Shown here piece by piece: positions 45,636 to 56,195 of a stretch of 64,000 bases of DNA. Each line of letters starts with the position of its first letter. Positions within the stretch are counted from its first letter, which is position 1. The DNA is from Fusarium oxysporum f. sp. lycopersici 4287 (taxonomy: Eukaryota; Ascomycota; Sordariomycetes; Hypocreales; Nectriaceae), in the NCBI RefSeq assembly GCF_000149955.1, contig NC_030987.1, positions 3,069,138 to 3,133,137 of the forward strand, read 5' to 3'. Below the pieces are notes generated by a model that worked only from the letters and a program-made list of their open reading frames with translations, did not search any database and was not told where the DNA came from. Made by a program: the position numbers and the translations under genes.

Positions 45636-45733
45636 TACAAGGGTGTTGGGCTTACATAACTCCCTTACAGACGCACCGGGTGCGCAACACGTGACACTTA
45701 CGTGCGCATCCAGGTGCGCACCTATTGACGCCC
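45636..45733 (-). repeat. Right terminal inverted repeat, 98 bp
   Basis: Reverse complement of the left repeat, with one mismatch (T instead of C at position 6 from the outer end). The right repeat is just upstream of the transposase ORF and probably contains its promoter. Confidence 0.97.
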
Positions 45734-45742
45734 TTCGAGCAA
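45734..45742 (+). repeat. Right 9-bp target-site duplication
   Basis: TTCGAGCAA, identical to 42785-42793. The only change between the two flanks of an empty site would be loss of one copy and the element. Confidence 0.97.
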
Positions 45743-45778
45743 AGCTCCACGTGGCTTAGTCATCGAGCTCAACCTTGA

Positions 45779-46135
45779 ATGCCGAACAAACCAAGCTTCA
45801 ACTGTGATGCAACCACTTTACTAGTTTGTAATGATTTGCAATCACTCGAAACTTATACGGACCCTCTAATCCTCCACGCTTCGCGATCTTTTTACAAATC
45901 AAGATCGTCTCTCAGCTTCCACACATTCAAGGTACGCGATGGGCTAATCAGGTTGACTCGATTCGACCTACCGAAAGACTGGATGGTATTGCAGGATTAT
46001 GAAGATATCAGTCATCTGAAGGCCTTGAGTATTCTTTCCATTGAAAATTTTCTTGATTCAACGGCCAGACCGACGAAATTGAGTATGAGACTCAAAATAT
46101 CTTCAGGAGGCGGATCGGAGCGGAGCTCGGCATAA
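45779..46135 (+). CDS. Short orphan ORF next to the transposon insertion
   Basis: A 118-codon ORF with an ATG (MPNKPSFNCDATTLLV) begins 36 bp after the target duplication. Codons up to about 100 look protein-like (LTRFDLPKDWMVLQDYEDIS, HLKALSILSIENFL), then it degrades to a Ser/Gly tail. No family is recognised. It could be a real small gene, the 3' exon of a larger one, or a relic. Joining the empty-site flanks gives no convincing upstream exon in any phase. It is followed directly by the MFS gene. Confidence 0.4.
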   Translation: MPNKPSFNCDATTLLVCNDLQSLETYTDPLILHASRSFYKSRSSLSFHTFKVRDGLIRLTRFDLPKDWMVLQDYEDISHLKALSILSIENFLDSTARPTKLSMRLKISSGGGSERSSA

Positions 46136-46346
46136 AGTGGAGACACGCCGGGTCCGTGAACGTAACTTCGGCCGGTTGGCTACGGGAATAGAAGCCAAGA
46201 CAACCGGAAATAAATATTCTATCACCGATGGAGAATGTTCTCCGATCGCGGGCAAATTGTTAGGTAGTATTAAAAGACTTGTCTTCCAGTTCTCGGCGAC
46301 TGTCTCATCATGTTTGTTGTATATTCCATCCTTCCGTTCAGCGAAG

Positions 46347-47981
46347 ATGAAAGAGAAAAGCCAAAACCAGCCCTCTTCCAACACCGGAAACCCACCGAGA
46401 CATGACCATGACGATATCAGCATACAGAGCACTGAGTCGGAGACTCTTGGGGGCCTCGATAACAACAATACCGAGAAACTTGGCAGATCGCCACATGATG
46501 TATCAACAACTCAAGCCGACGAGACGATAATGGGTGATCCCGAGAGCATGAGCAGAGTCTCAAGCGGTCCAGCATACAGCGTTTTCTCAAAGAACACAAA
46601 AAGATGGATCCTAGCTTTGGTCACAGCAGCCAGCTTCGTCTCGCCTATGACGGCCAACATATATTTCCCCGCTATTCCCCCTATAGCCGAAGATTTGAAC
46701 ATATCTGTGTCACTTGTCAACCTCACTTTGACGTCTTATATGATATTTCAGGGACTATCGCCAACGATATTCGGCGACTTCGGCGACATGGCCGGGCGTC
46801 GACCCGCTTATATACTGGCCTTCTTGATTTATATATGTGCAAACATTGGTTTGGCCCTGCAACGTAACTTTGTTGCGCTACTGATCCTTCGTTGTGTTCA
46901 AAGTGCGGGCAGCAGTGGAACTTTGGCTCTTGGTTTTGCTGTGGTAGCGGATATATCCTCGACAGCTGAAAGAGGAAAATATATGGGCATTGTTGGAGCC
47001 GGAATCAATGTTGGGCCTGCTCTCGGGCCAGTCCTGGGTGGTATTCTGAGCCAGTACCTTGGATGGCCTGCTATCTTCTGGTTTTGTGCCATCTTCTCTG
47101 GTGTCTGGATGATCCCCTTTATCTTCTCCGCTCCCGAGACGTGCCGTAAAGTCGTTGGCAATGGCTCGATAGCACCACCAAAATGGAACAGGTCACTACT
47201 TGATCTTTACAGCCACCGAGGAGATGTTACAAGCCAGAGTATTCCGAAGCAGAAGTTGAAGTTTCCCAACCCATTGAAGACGCTTTACATTGTCTTTGAC
47301 AAAGAAATGGCTATTATTCTATGTATCAATGCCATCATCTACCTGGCTTTCATTTTAGTGGCGGCTACCCTATCAACACTCTTCAAAGAGACGTACGGCT
47401 ATAACGATCTTGAGGTTGGTCTTTGCTATTTGCCTTACGGATTTGGCTGCGCTTTGGCCGTTGTTGGTCAAGGATACGTCTTGGACTGGAACTATCGACG
47501 AATTGCGAAGAAAATTGGCTTCACTATCAACCGTAAGCGGGGAGATGATCTGGGCAAGTTCCCAATCGAGACTGCGCGAATCCAGCCGGTCTATCCAACG
47601 CTCCTCGCTGGTATCGCGACACTTATAGGGTATGGATGGGCTTTGCAAGTTGAAACTTCAGTTGCTGTCCCATTGGTCCTTGTCTTCCTTATCGGCATGT
47701 TCGTTCCAACCTCATTCAGTGTTCTCAATACCCTTATTGTTGATCTTAACCCACATGCTCCAGCTACAGCAACTGCAGCTAATAACCTCGTGCGATGTAT
47801 GTTTGGAGCTGCAGCGACGGCGGCCATTGACCACATGATCGCAGGAATGGGTAGAGGGTGGTGTTTCACGTTTCTTGCTTTACTGAACTTGGCCATGATC
47901 CCGGCTTTGAGACTTGTTGACAAGAGAGGTATGCGATGGAGGGCAGCCAAAGCAAAGAGAGAAGCAATGAATGTGGCATAG
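46347..47981 (+). CDS. MFS multidrug-type transporter (DHA1 family)
   Basis: A drug:H+ antiporter-type major facilitator of the plasma membrane. The frame is open from 46137, but that codon is GTG; the first ATG is 46347 (MKEKSQNQPSSN), giving 544 residues. The first 105 residues are hydrophilic and Ser/Thr-rich. About 12 transmembrane segments follow: WILALVTAASFVSPMTANIY is the first, motif A is GDMAGRRPAY, and the motif C-like GAGINVGPALGPVLGG lies in the fifth. A central loop (KLKFPNPLKTLYIVFD to the second half) and the ending FIGMFVPTSF-like segments fit the QDR/AQR1-type DHA1 group. The substrate cannot be deduced. The stop is 50 bp from the convergent EMC4 stop. Confidence 0.88.
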   Translation: MKEKSQNQPSSNTGNPPRHDHDDISIQSTESETLGGLDNNNTEKLGRSPHDVSTTQADETIMGDPESMSRVSSGPAYSVFSKNTKRWILALVTAASFVSPMTANIYFPAIPPIAEDLNISVSLVNLTLTSYMIFQGLSPTIFGDFGDMAGRRPAYILAFLIYICANIGLALQRNFVALLILRCVQSAGSSGTLALGFAVVADISSTAERGKYMGIVGAGINVGPALGPVLGGILSQYLGWPAIFWFCAIFSGVWMIPFIFSAPETCRKVVGNGSIAPPKWNRSLLDLYSHRGDVTSQSIPKQKLKFPNPLKTLYIVFDKEMAIILCINAIIYLAFILVAATLSTLFKETYGYNDLEVGLCYLPYGFGCALAVVGQGYVLDWNYRRIAKKIGFTINRKRGDDLGKFPIETARIQPVYPTLLAGIATLIGYGWALQVETSVAVPLVLVFLIGMFVPTSFSVLNTLIVDLNPHAPATATAANNLVRCMFGAAATAAIDHMIAGMGRGWCFTFLALLNLAMIPALRLVDKRGMRWRAAKAKREAMNVA

Positions 47982-48031
47982 CTTTGCAAGTCCAATTAAT
48001 TATCTAGTCATTTATCGTATCAATAGACAGG

Positions 48032-48696
48032 TTATAAAGCTGCCACAGCGAACTCCAGAGGCTCTCTTTGCGCCTCCCACATCAGCCAGTCGGATCGTGT
48101 TGTTCTAGACAGTGTCAGTAGTGTAAGAATGGTGCATACGGAGATAAATCCTTACGGTAATAGACCCATGGCATTGATCTTCCAAATTCCGACACCAAGC
48201 GCAACCAGCTGGCATACCACATACACAAACTTGACCTGCAATAATTGGGAGGAAAGAGACTCTGACTGGAAGCGTTCGAAGGCCTGGTTCGTGTTCATCA
48301 AGCCCATCAAAGGGTTCTTGAATGCCATAAAGACCATCATGATACTGAAGATCTGGAGAGAGTTGCCCGACATGTACATCATGATGGCGGTCATGGGAAG
48401 ACCTTTAACAGGAGCCAGCGCGACTTCCCAGGCCTTCTTGAGCTTCAAGGTTTCCATCTCGGCGGTAGTCGGGGGCTTGCGGGGCTGAACCTTGACAGCA
48501 TCCTTGTTCTTCTGTTTGCTGTGTTAGTCTTTGATCATTTCGATCGCGCGATAGAGAATGCGCGTGCCTTGGAGTTGGTGACGGTTGTTCCGGAGCTAAA
48601 ACCAGGAGGATCCTGAACGCCAGATTGCTTGGACTTGGCAGCGGGAGGGCTCTCGAGTTGAGAGACCCAGATAGGGGAGGCAGATGGGCCAGCCAT
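48032..48696 (-). CDS. EMC4: ER membrane protein complex subunit EMC4, with a GC-AG intron
   Basis: EMC4 is a subunit of the ER membrane insertase complex. Exons are 48568-48696, 48156-48511 and 48032-48104; total 558 nt gives 185 residues, as expected for EMC4 (about 180-190). Intron 2 (48105-48155) is a normal GT-AG. Intron 1 (48512-48567) has no usable GT donor: the only phase-consistent structure begins GC (AAG|GCACGC) and ends ACAG with a GACTAAC branch. Conserved residues: PRKPPTTAEMETLKLKKAWE, then GNSLQIFSIMMVFMAFKNPL, a hydrophobic stretch with two or three membrane spans, and the terminal RSDWLMWEAQREPLEFA. It is divergent from the AP-1 beta gene. Confidence 0.92.
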
Positions 48697-49389
48697 GATA
48701 TATCGGTTGTGCTGTCGAAAGTTGCTGATAGAGATTGAAGGTCTCGAATTGAAGTTCGCAAGCAAGGTTGTTTAATGGTTGATGTTGGACGCTCGCAGAG
48801 GAAACGTTGACGTGGATTGATTGGGTTAAGTTGATGACTGTAGCCCACCCCCCATGTGGCATATTCGACGTGTGGCGTAGCTGTGGCAGCTGCAATTTCG
48901 GCTTAATTGCAACCCACTATCTTATCAGCACCTATTTGGCTTACATTACTCGAGTCTAGTGATCCCCTTTCCCAACTCCGACGCCGCCGATTCGAGACGT
49001 AAAGGTTCAAAATACGATCACAATAAACGTCGCAAACAAAATTCGAGGAAACCAGCGCCTACCCTGCTTCCTCAAGTCCAAAGAAGCCCCGTAACGATAA
49101 TCCACGATCGAGAAGCGACATCACAGCGCCTTGCAACCGTTGGCATCTGGCGCACATGTGACCATCCCCTCCTATCTGCCATCCACCATCCACCCTCTAC
49201 GACATTCTTTACGCTGGGCAACGCATCCCCGCCCAATTAGGTTGTGAATATCGAAAAGACGGCTGAAAATACTTGGAAGAATTCAAAGTGAGGGGCTGTC
49301 AGGCATAGGGCGACTATTCCACATTCAACGTTACCGAAACCCAGTCCCAGTCGCCGTATAGTCTTTATTTGGGATACAAGTACAACACC
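48697..49389. promoter_or_regulatory. Divergent promoter region EMC4 / AP-1 beta
   Basis: 0.69 kb with two divergent genes. An ORF at 48959-49240 has no recognisable content. No obvious TATA box was seen. Confidence 0.4.
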
Positions 49390-51971
49390 ATGTCGAGCTC
49401 CGCCGGTGGAGGGGACTCCAAATTGTTTGCTCGAGTAAGCCTTCCCGTCCTTCTATCATGTCTCAGCCTCGTAGGACCTGAGGTCTTATAAGTCCTTGAA
49501 CCTCCACTTCACTGAAACTCGACTTTGTGTCTCCTTTACCCCCTCCTGCTTTTGCGCAGACCTTGTTGCGCGAAAAGCCTTGGTTGCATCAGATCATACT
49601 TCTTGTTCAATGTCACTATCGATACATGGTGTCGCAGCGCCGCGAACCATGTGATGGCCGCCATGTTTCTCGCATATATGCCCCCAAAGTCACTTTATGA
49701 TGGCCCGAGACTAAATAATATGCAGGGCAAAGTTGCCGAGCTACGCCTCGAGCTTAACAGTGGAGGGAAAAAGGACAAGGCCTATACAGGCAAGAAGATT
49801 GCTCTCAAGAAGATTGTCGCAAATATGACCATGAGTAATAATGACATGGTTGCACTATTCCCCGACATCATTGGATGCATGGGTATCCAGAGTTTGGAAA
49901 TCAAGAAGATGTAAGCATTTCGATATCTGGAACTCGCTCAGAGGCTTATGTTAAATAGGTGCTTCTTGTTTCTGGTCAACTATGCCAGGATAAGACCTGA
50001 GATTGCTGTAAAGGCAATCCCTGTACTGGAACATGTCAGTTTAACCTAAGACCACTCCAGGAGTAGTACTGACAAAGTATAGGATATGGAAGACCACAAC
50101 CCTTTGGTACGGGCACTGGCTCTCCGAACAATGTCCTACATTCATGTCAGAGAGTTTGTTGAGGCTACTGTACCAATAGTCAAGCATATGCTGAAGGATA
50201 ATGACCCATATGTGCGAAAAACCGCTGCCTTCTGTGTCGCCAAACTTTACGACCATGACCGACATATGGTGGAGAACTCAGACCTCATTGATCGTTTGAA
50301 CTCTTTGCTACGGGATGACAACCCCACAGTTGTTGCGAGCGCTCTGGCTGGACTCATGGATATCTGGGAACGCAGTGACGCCATCAAACTTACCATTGAC
50401 TATAGCAATGCCTCCAAAATGGTGGCCATTCTCCCTGATTGCTCCGAGTAAGATCAATCACAGTACATTTGTGTAATTGTCGCTAATCTTGTGTCAACAG
50501 ATGGGGTCAGACATATATCCTAGAGGCTCTCATGTCCTATGTGCCACAAGAATCCGGAGAAGCGGTACTCCTAGCGGAACGGATATCACCACGACTGTCG
50601 CATTCTAATTCGTCGGTCGTATTGACCTGCATTCGGGTGATTCTGTATCTGATGAATTATATCGCCGATCAGAAGCAAATCTCGGCTCTCTGCAGGAAGC
50701 TCTCACCACCCCTGGTCACACTTCTCGCCAAGGGTCCTGAGGTTCAGTACCTCGCTCTGCGAAATGCTTTGTTGATTCTCCAGCGACGACCGGAAGTGCT
50801 CCGAAACGATATACGTGTCTTTTTCTGCAAGTACAACGATCCTATTTATGTCAAGGTCACAAAGCTGGAACTTATCTTCATGCTTGCCAACGAGGACAAC
50901 ATCGATGAGGTGTTGACGGAATTGCGAGAATATGCCACTGAAATTGATGTTCACTTCGTCCGCAAGGCAGTACGTGCTATCGGTAAGTTGGCAATTAAAA
51001 TTGAGCCAGCTGCACGACGATGCATCAACTTGCTCCTCGAGCTTGTGGCAACCAAGATCACATATATCGTGCAGGAAGCTACGGTGGTTATCCGAAACAT
51101 CTTCCGAAAGTACCCCAACCAATATGAATCCATCATCAGCACTCTTTGCGAGCATCTGGATTCTCTGGATGAACCGGAGGCCAAGGCAGCCATGGTTTGG
51201 GTCATTGGCCAATACGCAGATCGGATTGAGAACAGCGATGCCTTGCTAGAAGACTTCCTGTACTCGTTCGCAGAGGAGCCTGTCGAAGTGCAGCTGGCCT
51301 TGCTCACAGCTACAGTAAAGCTGTTCATCCAGCGACCAACCAAGGGTCAAGAATTGGTTCCCAAGGTTTTGAAGTGGGCAACTGAAGAGACGGATAATCC
51401 TGATCTTCGAGACCGAGCGTATATGTACTGGCGCTTGTTGTCTACAGATATGAATGCGGCGAAGCAGATCGTGATGGGGGAGAAGCCAGCGATTACCGCT
51501 GAGTCAGAAAGACTCGATTCGACGACGCTAGAGGAGATGTGTCTAAACGTGGGAACTCTAGCCACGGTCTATTTGAAGCCGGTGCAGACCGTGTTTAGAT
51601 CTGCTCGACCTCGCAAACTCCAGGACTCTCCCGCATTGCAGAAGCAAAACCTCCTTGTTGCTGCAGACAGCCAAAAGAGCATAAGCATGTTTGGCAACGC
51701 CGGAGCGGCAACAGATATTGATCCAAGAAGCCGAAACCCGACATCAGGCAATGGTCAAGGGGACCTCGCGCAAGCAGTCAACGACGCAGATGCCTACTTT
51801 TCAAGTATTGGAACGCAGCAGCAGATGCAACCGATGCATGATCAAGGGGATGATGTCTTTGGAGGAGGTAATGGCCACTCGACGGGATACGTGGTGAGCG
51901 CACATGCACCTCAAGCGGTTCTTCAACCAGCTCAGGGTGCTGGCAGCAATGGTGATTTGTTAGTGCTATGA
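49390..51971 (+). CDS. APL2: AP-1 clathrin adaptor complex beta subunit, five exons
   Basis: Beta-adaptin links clathrin to trans-Golgi and endosomal cargo as part of AP-1. Exons 49390-49434, 49726-49910, 49959-50034, 50083-50447 and 50501-51971 total 2,142 nt, 713 residues. The first intron is long (291 nt); the others are 48-53 nt. The adaptin head is clear: [18 protein letters not shown], then [19 protein letters not shown], with HEAT-like repeats through [20 protein letters not shown]. The Cys/Glu-rich C-terminal linker is disordered with a [12 protein letters not shown] stretch and no beta appendage, which is normal for short fungal AP-1 beta. The exon 1-2 junction gives [20 protein letters not shown]. 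The type (AP-1 rather than AP-2) is judged by sequence pattern only. Confidence 0.93.
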
Positions 51972-54805
51972 GTGAGTGATACCTTTGTATACTAGCGATG
52001 GGAGGCATAGTCAGAAGCCAAGCCGTTTAAGCATATCCGTATTAGGCAGGAATTTGTGATGGAACTTGTGGGAGTACAATCTGGCGTTGCGTCCAGCTCC
52101 AGGATCCGCTCAAGGGTTGCTTCATACTTGCATGAAATTATTACATATTCTCATATTTACAAGTTATGATAAATGTTGATTTTTTTTTTTTTCTAGTTTT
52201 TTTTCATGATACTCTAGGCATGCTTTGACACACTCAGTCACAGAATCTTACCACTTAACACTGAGGCTATCTACAAATTTCTCCGTTACCCCATCTTTCT
52301 CACATTCTCGATTTGAAGGGAGGAATCTGCGGGTGACTGCTCCGGGGAACGGCGTAGACTCGATTCGGCTGGGCCCGATAACCTTATTCCAAATGCCAAT
52401 TGGGGCGAAGCACATTAGCAGAGCCTACCATTGTATCCAAAACATCCCCCGAGAGGTCACATCTGACCAGGGGGGTTGAGGCGAAGTCTGGAGTACGCTA
52501 GATTGAGACTTGGCTTGCTGGTCTGGCCTGGTCTGATCTATAAAGACAGTGGGGAGAGACATGTCGTTGGTGAGTTGTAAGGACCTTCTGAATGTATGCA
52601 AGTGGGCGAATCCGTGGTCTTCTGCGGGATATATCCGATGTATCGGTGTGTGAGCGGCCGTACTAGACCGTTGGAAAGGGTGTTCCCTGTGCCTTTTTGT
52701 TCCCTGTGCCTTTTTCTCGGTGGAACTTTGGGGATTCAGGAACAAGCTCCGAGGCATACCAGCAGTGATGAGATCTTGAGGGGTGCATGCCAGATGAGGA
52801 CCCTTAGATGTGCTGAATACGCAACTATTGGCTATAGCTTATGTTGGATTGGTTGGTAGGTAGAATACGATACGTTTCGTGTAAGTGGTTCACTGATTCA
52901 TGAATACAGCCTAATAGTGTAAGCATAAGAGCCAAAAGAGCAATCTATCTAAGAGCCACTGAAGTATTATCGTAAATAATTCATCCGTTAGAGATAAGAC
53001 GAAAGTTATTCATCATATTTGTCCTAGTCATGAGTAAGATAGTTCTCCCATATTCAATAGCTTTCTCTTAGTCGAAATACAGTGTGCCAAACAGATGGCT
53101 TGCGCTGGGGTCTTCCTTTCTGCTTGGTCTGGGCTAAGTCGCCTGGAAGCGGCACAGCCGGCTTCCGTATCCGCCACCTTTTCTACCTTACCTTTCAGTG
53201 GCTTTTACCTTATCAACCGCTGAGAATAAACTCCGTATGTACACCATGGCATCTTGCTCAGATTGCCAACCACATGGAATGAATAAAACCTGAAATTCTT
53301 CAATAAAAGGACTCCCAGCTCTAGAAGGGAGATGACCTATACTATAGGATTTCCTTAGAAGCGTCATGTTCTGAGTGAATTCATTCGCTGAGGTAGCGTT
53401 CTACTGACTTTGTTACTGCTTATGTACCTGCCCGACTCAGGTTGTGTAGTAGAGCCAGGTACCTTCCCTTCCGTTTTACCAGTAAACCTAACCGAACGGA
53501 ACTGAAGGCAACTGCCTCACCTCACCTAAGGTACCTCGCTAGCCGTCCGTTGCGCCTGGTAGGTTTGTTTGGCGAGTCACTTCCGTTGACTTTGTTTATC
53601 ACGAGTCTTGCCATTGTCTTGTTCACAAACAAAACGGGACCAAGCAAACAATGCTTTCATACCGTCCGATTCATTCTTATCACCGAATAACTAATATCTC
53701 CGACTGGCACAAATCGGTTCGCTGAACTTTTTGAGTGAGCGCCAATATCTGCCCGCCAAGTAGTTTACAGATCACGGATACAGCACTGTATTTGGTGTCG
53801 TCACCTCGGTCTGGGCTGGAACTTACCTTGTTTAGCTATCTTGGCTTTCTTACAGTTTCTCGCATTCAGGATTTATCGTGTATCCGGTAACCGACTTTGC
53901 CGGTATTCTCAACGGCCTCGTTATCTCTGCCATCAATTGTGTGCCTCGAATCCGGCTTGGTTGAACTGATCGACAACAACTGTCAACAAAGCAGCGCGGC
54001 CCCTTTCACTGCCGAGTCGCCCTGCCTGTCTCGGTCTCTGTCTGTCTCTCGTCATTGTCACTTTATCGTTTCCGACAATTGCAAGGGAGTCGTCTACCTA
54101 GCTCAAGCCAAGCGCCCCCTCGTTCCCCGTTCCCTGTCAGGCAAAGCGTCCAGCGACCGCGACACCACCAGAGAGAAGAGAAGTCCACTCTGTTGCACCG
54201 TCTCTCACTCCACACAGGCTCCACGCTCCAGCCGCTGGCCGCCAGGGCTCCTTGGCTGCTTTGTTTTGCTTCGCTTGTTCATTCACTTGCTCACTGTCTC
54301 CCCATTAGCTTGCCTTGGAGTACAGCGCTGCACCACGAAGCGATTCACTGCTACTACGTACTGCAGACCCGCGTTCCTCAACTCTGCCCTGCCTGGTTGT
54401 CGCGTTGCATTTGTATCTGCTCTATGTCTGAGCGTTTTATCTGAGTGGACGAGACTCCGGGCCATTCACTGCCCCACCCCCGGTCTTGCGGCCCCCGGCC
54501 TGGGCGATCCATCCTTAGCCATCTCCCCAGCGAACTTGACGTCTTTCACTTTTGCTCCCGAGACCTGGCCACGCTACGGATACCGACTACATTCATCCAC
54601 ATCTCCATTTCCATCCACTTTCGCATTCCTCATTTTCATACGCATCTTTGATCCGACATCCTCAAATAGTCGCAAAATTCGCATCGAATCGCATTGCTAG
54701 CGAACGAACCACTCGTTTACGCCGCTCCTCCTCTCGCGTTCTTCCCTTTTCTGCGTGGTGTGACCTCAGATCACATCCTTACCGCGCCATCACCCTTCAC
54801 CCAGT
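51972..54805. other. AP-1 beta 3' flank and long leader/promoter of the ubiquitin-fold gene
   Basis: 2.8 kb without an accepted gene. A T13 run lies at 52180-52192. From about 53700 to 54800 the plus strand is rich in C and T with repeated TCTGCCTGTC-like words, suggesting a long pyrimidine-rich 5' leader for the gene at 54806. The 267-codon frame at 53897-54700 starts at TTG and is rich in Ser/Pro/Arg, so it is probably leader. No RNA gene was found. Confidence 0.45.
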
Positions 54806-55646
54806 ATGTCGGCTCCAGCGGACTCCACCATGAGTGGTGGTAAGGCTGCGCCAGTTGAAACTTCACGGCTCGAACAGCCTAACGATGCGGTAGCCATGGA
54901 AAACATTGCCCAGTCCTCCGAGCAGGCGCCTGCCGATCACGCCCCCGAATCCGCCGATAAGACCGTTACAACTGAACCAGCACTGTCTACTGCTGTGCCA
55001 GCTACGTCCGAGAACACCGATAACTCAGCAGCCACTGCAGCAGCCTCATCGAAGGGAAAGGAGAAGGATACAGCTCCTCCTCCACCACCTACTAAGCAAG
55101 ACTCGAATCTGGGCATCGGACCTGCTGTGGACGACATCAGAGAAATTTCGGGGGGTTCTTCCGACGGACCCGTTTGCAACATTACCCTTCTCCTTACTTC
55201 AGGAAGCCGACATCCGTACAAGATTGATGCCAAGTACTTGAGTCGGAGGAGCGTGGATATCCCAGACCAGACGGAGAGTGGCCTTCCGGATCCCTTCAGT
55301 ATCAGCGTTTATACCCTCAAGGAATTAATATTGCGCGAATGGCGAAGTGATTGGGAAGCAAAACCAGCAAGTCCCAGCAGCATTAGACTCATTCATTTCG
55401 GAAAGCTCCTAGATGATAAGGAGCAATTGAAAAGTAAGGCGCGCTGTTGACCTGAGACAAGGGGCATCATTTGCTAACCACCTCATAGAATATCAACTTT
55501 CAACCGAGAGCCCCAATGTTGTACATATGAGCATTCGGCCACAGGATCTTGACGAGGAAGAACCCAAGGCGGGAAATAAGAACCTTTCATCGAGCGGCGG
55601 TGATGGCCAACGTTCGCGGGACAGCAATTGCTGTATCATTTTATAA
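54806..55646 (+). CDS. Membrane-anchored ubiquitin-fold protein (UBL3/MUB type) with CaaX box
   Basis: A ubiquitin-like fold protein of the UBL3/MUB group, tethered to membranes by a prenyl group. Exons 54806-55433 and 55489-55646 (55-nt intron, donor GTAAGG, GCTAAC branch) give 261 residues. The first 120 residues are Ala/Ser/Thr/Pro-rich and disordered (KEKDTAPPPPPTKQD). The ubiquitin-like domain follows: VCNITLLLTSGSRHPYKIDA, then VYTLKELILREWRSDWEAK, and IRLIHFGKLLDDKEQLKKYQ. The C terminus ends SNCCIIL, a CaaX box whose final Leu predicts geranylgeranylation, with a neighbouring Cys possibly palmitoylated. MUB proteins recruit E2 enzymes to membranes in plants; the fungal role is inferred. 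The splice restores the LKKYQL strand. Convergent with UMP1. Confidence 0.85.
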
Positions 55647-56195
55647 GTGAAGGCCACTTTTTTTACTACAGGCAACTTCCAGACTGACTGCTCAACGCAT
55701 GCTCTCACGAGAAGAGCCAAGTCCAAAGACTCTCATGCACTCAACGTTTTGAGTCGGCGGGGTCTTTTTAGCCACCATAGTCTTCACTTTAGTTGATGAG
55801 CATTCGGGTGACACTCATTCATTCCTTATAACTTTTCCTTGGTTTATTGTATTTATCAGCAGAAGCGTACGACGATTCTGCTGTGTGGGAGACGGGGACA
55901 CCGGAGTCTACATTGGCGTATCATCGTGTATTCTGAGTTATGGGTTTGGTTGTATTTTTGTTCTGTAATCTTCTTTTTCTTCGGCATATTTGTCGACGCG
56001 TTATCAATCACAGCGCATTCATAGCAGTATAGAAAGCATTTATGTTGCGATTGCATGGTCTCATCTTCTCAGCAGAAGAACAGACGGTGGTTCTCTTGGT
56101 CGTTAACTTTCTTGAGCCTGTCTAAAGTGTTGTAATTATGGTATACAAGGAGATGGCTATGTCGTCGTTTCCTTCGAGACAGCCAGCCGGCTTGT
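55647..56195. terminator. Convergent 3' region of the ubiquitin-fold gene and UMP1
   Basis: 550 bp between convergent stops. A T-rich stretch at about 55950-55985 and a run of short T tracts suit polyadenylation signals. No gene was seen. Confidence 0.35.

Larger units (their letters stand above)
42794..45733 (-). mobile_element. Complete Hop-like Mutator-like element (MULE), 2,940 bp
   Basis: A DNA transposon bounded by 98-bp terminal inverted repeats (42794-42891 and 45636-45733) that differ at one base only (position 6), and by a perfect 9-bp target duplication. It carries one long ORF for the transposase on the minus strand and no other gene; 126 bp separate the left repeat from the ORF stop and 71 bp separate the ORF start from the right repeat. 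Hop of Fusarium oxysporum is described as about 3.3 kb with about 99-bp repeats and an ORF near 836 codons; this copy is shorter with a slightly longer ORF, so it is probably a relative or variant. Near-identical ends, perfect duplication and intact ORF imply recent insertion and possible activity. Confidence 0.95.

Noticed and set aside
46137..46346. 70-residue N-terminal extension of the MFS protein
   Set aside because: The upstream start is GTG; the first ATG is at 46347, and the extension has no conserved content.
53897..54700. 267-residue plus-strand ORF before the ubiquitin-fold gene
   Set aside because: It begins at TTG and lies in a CT-rich leader; codons are a by-product of composition.
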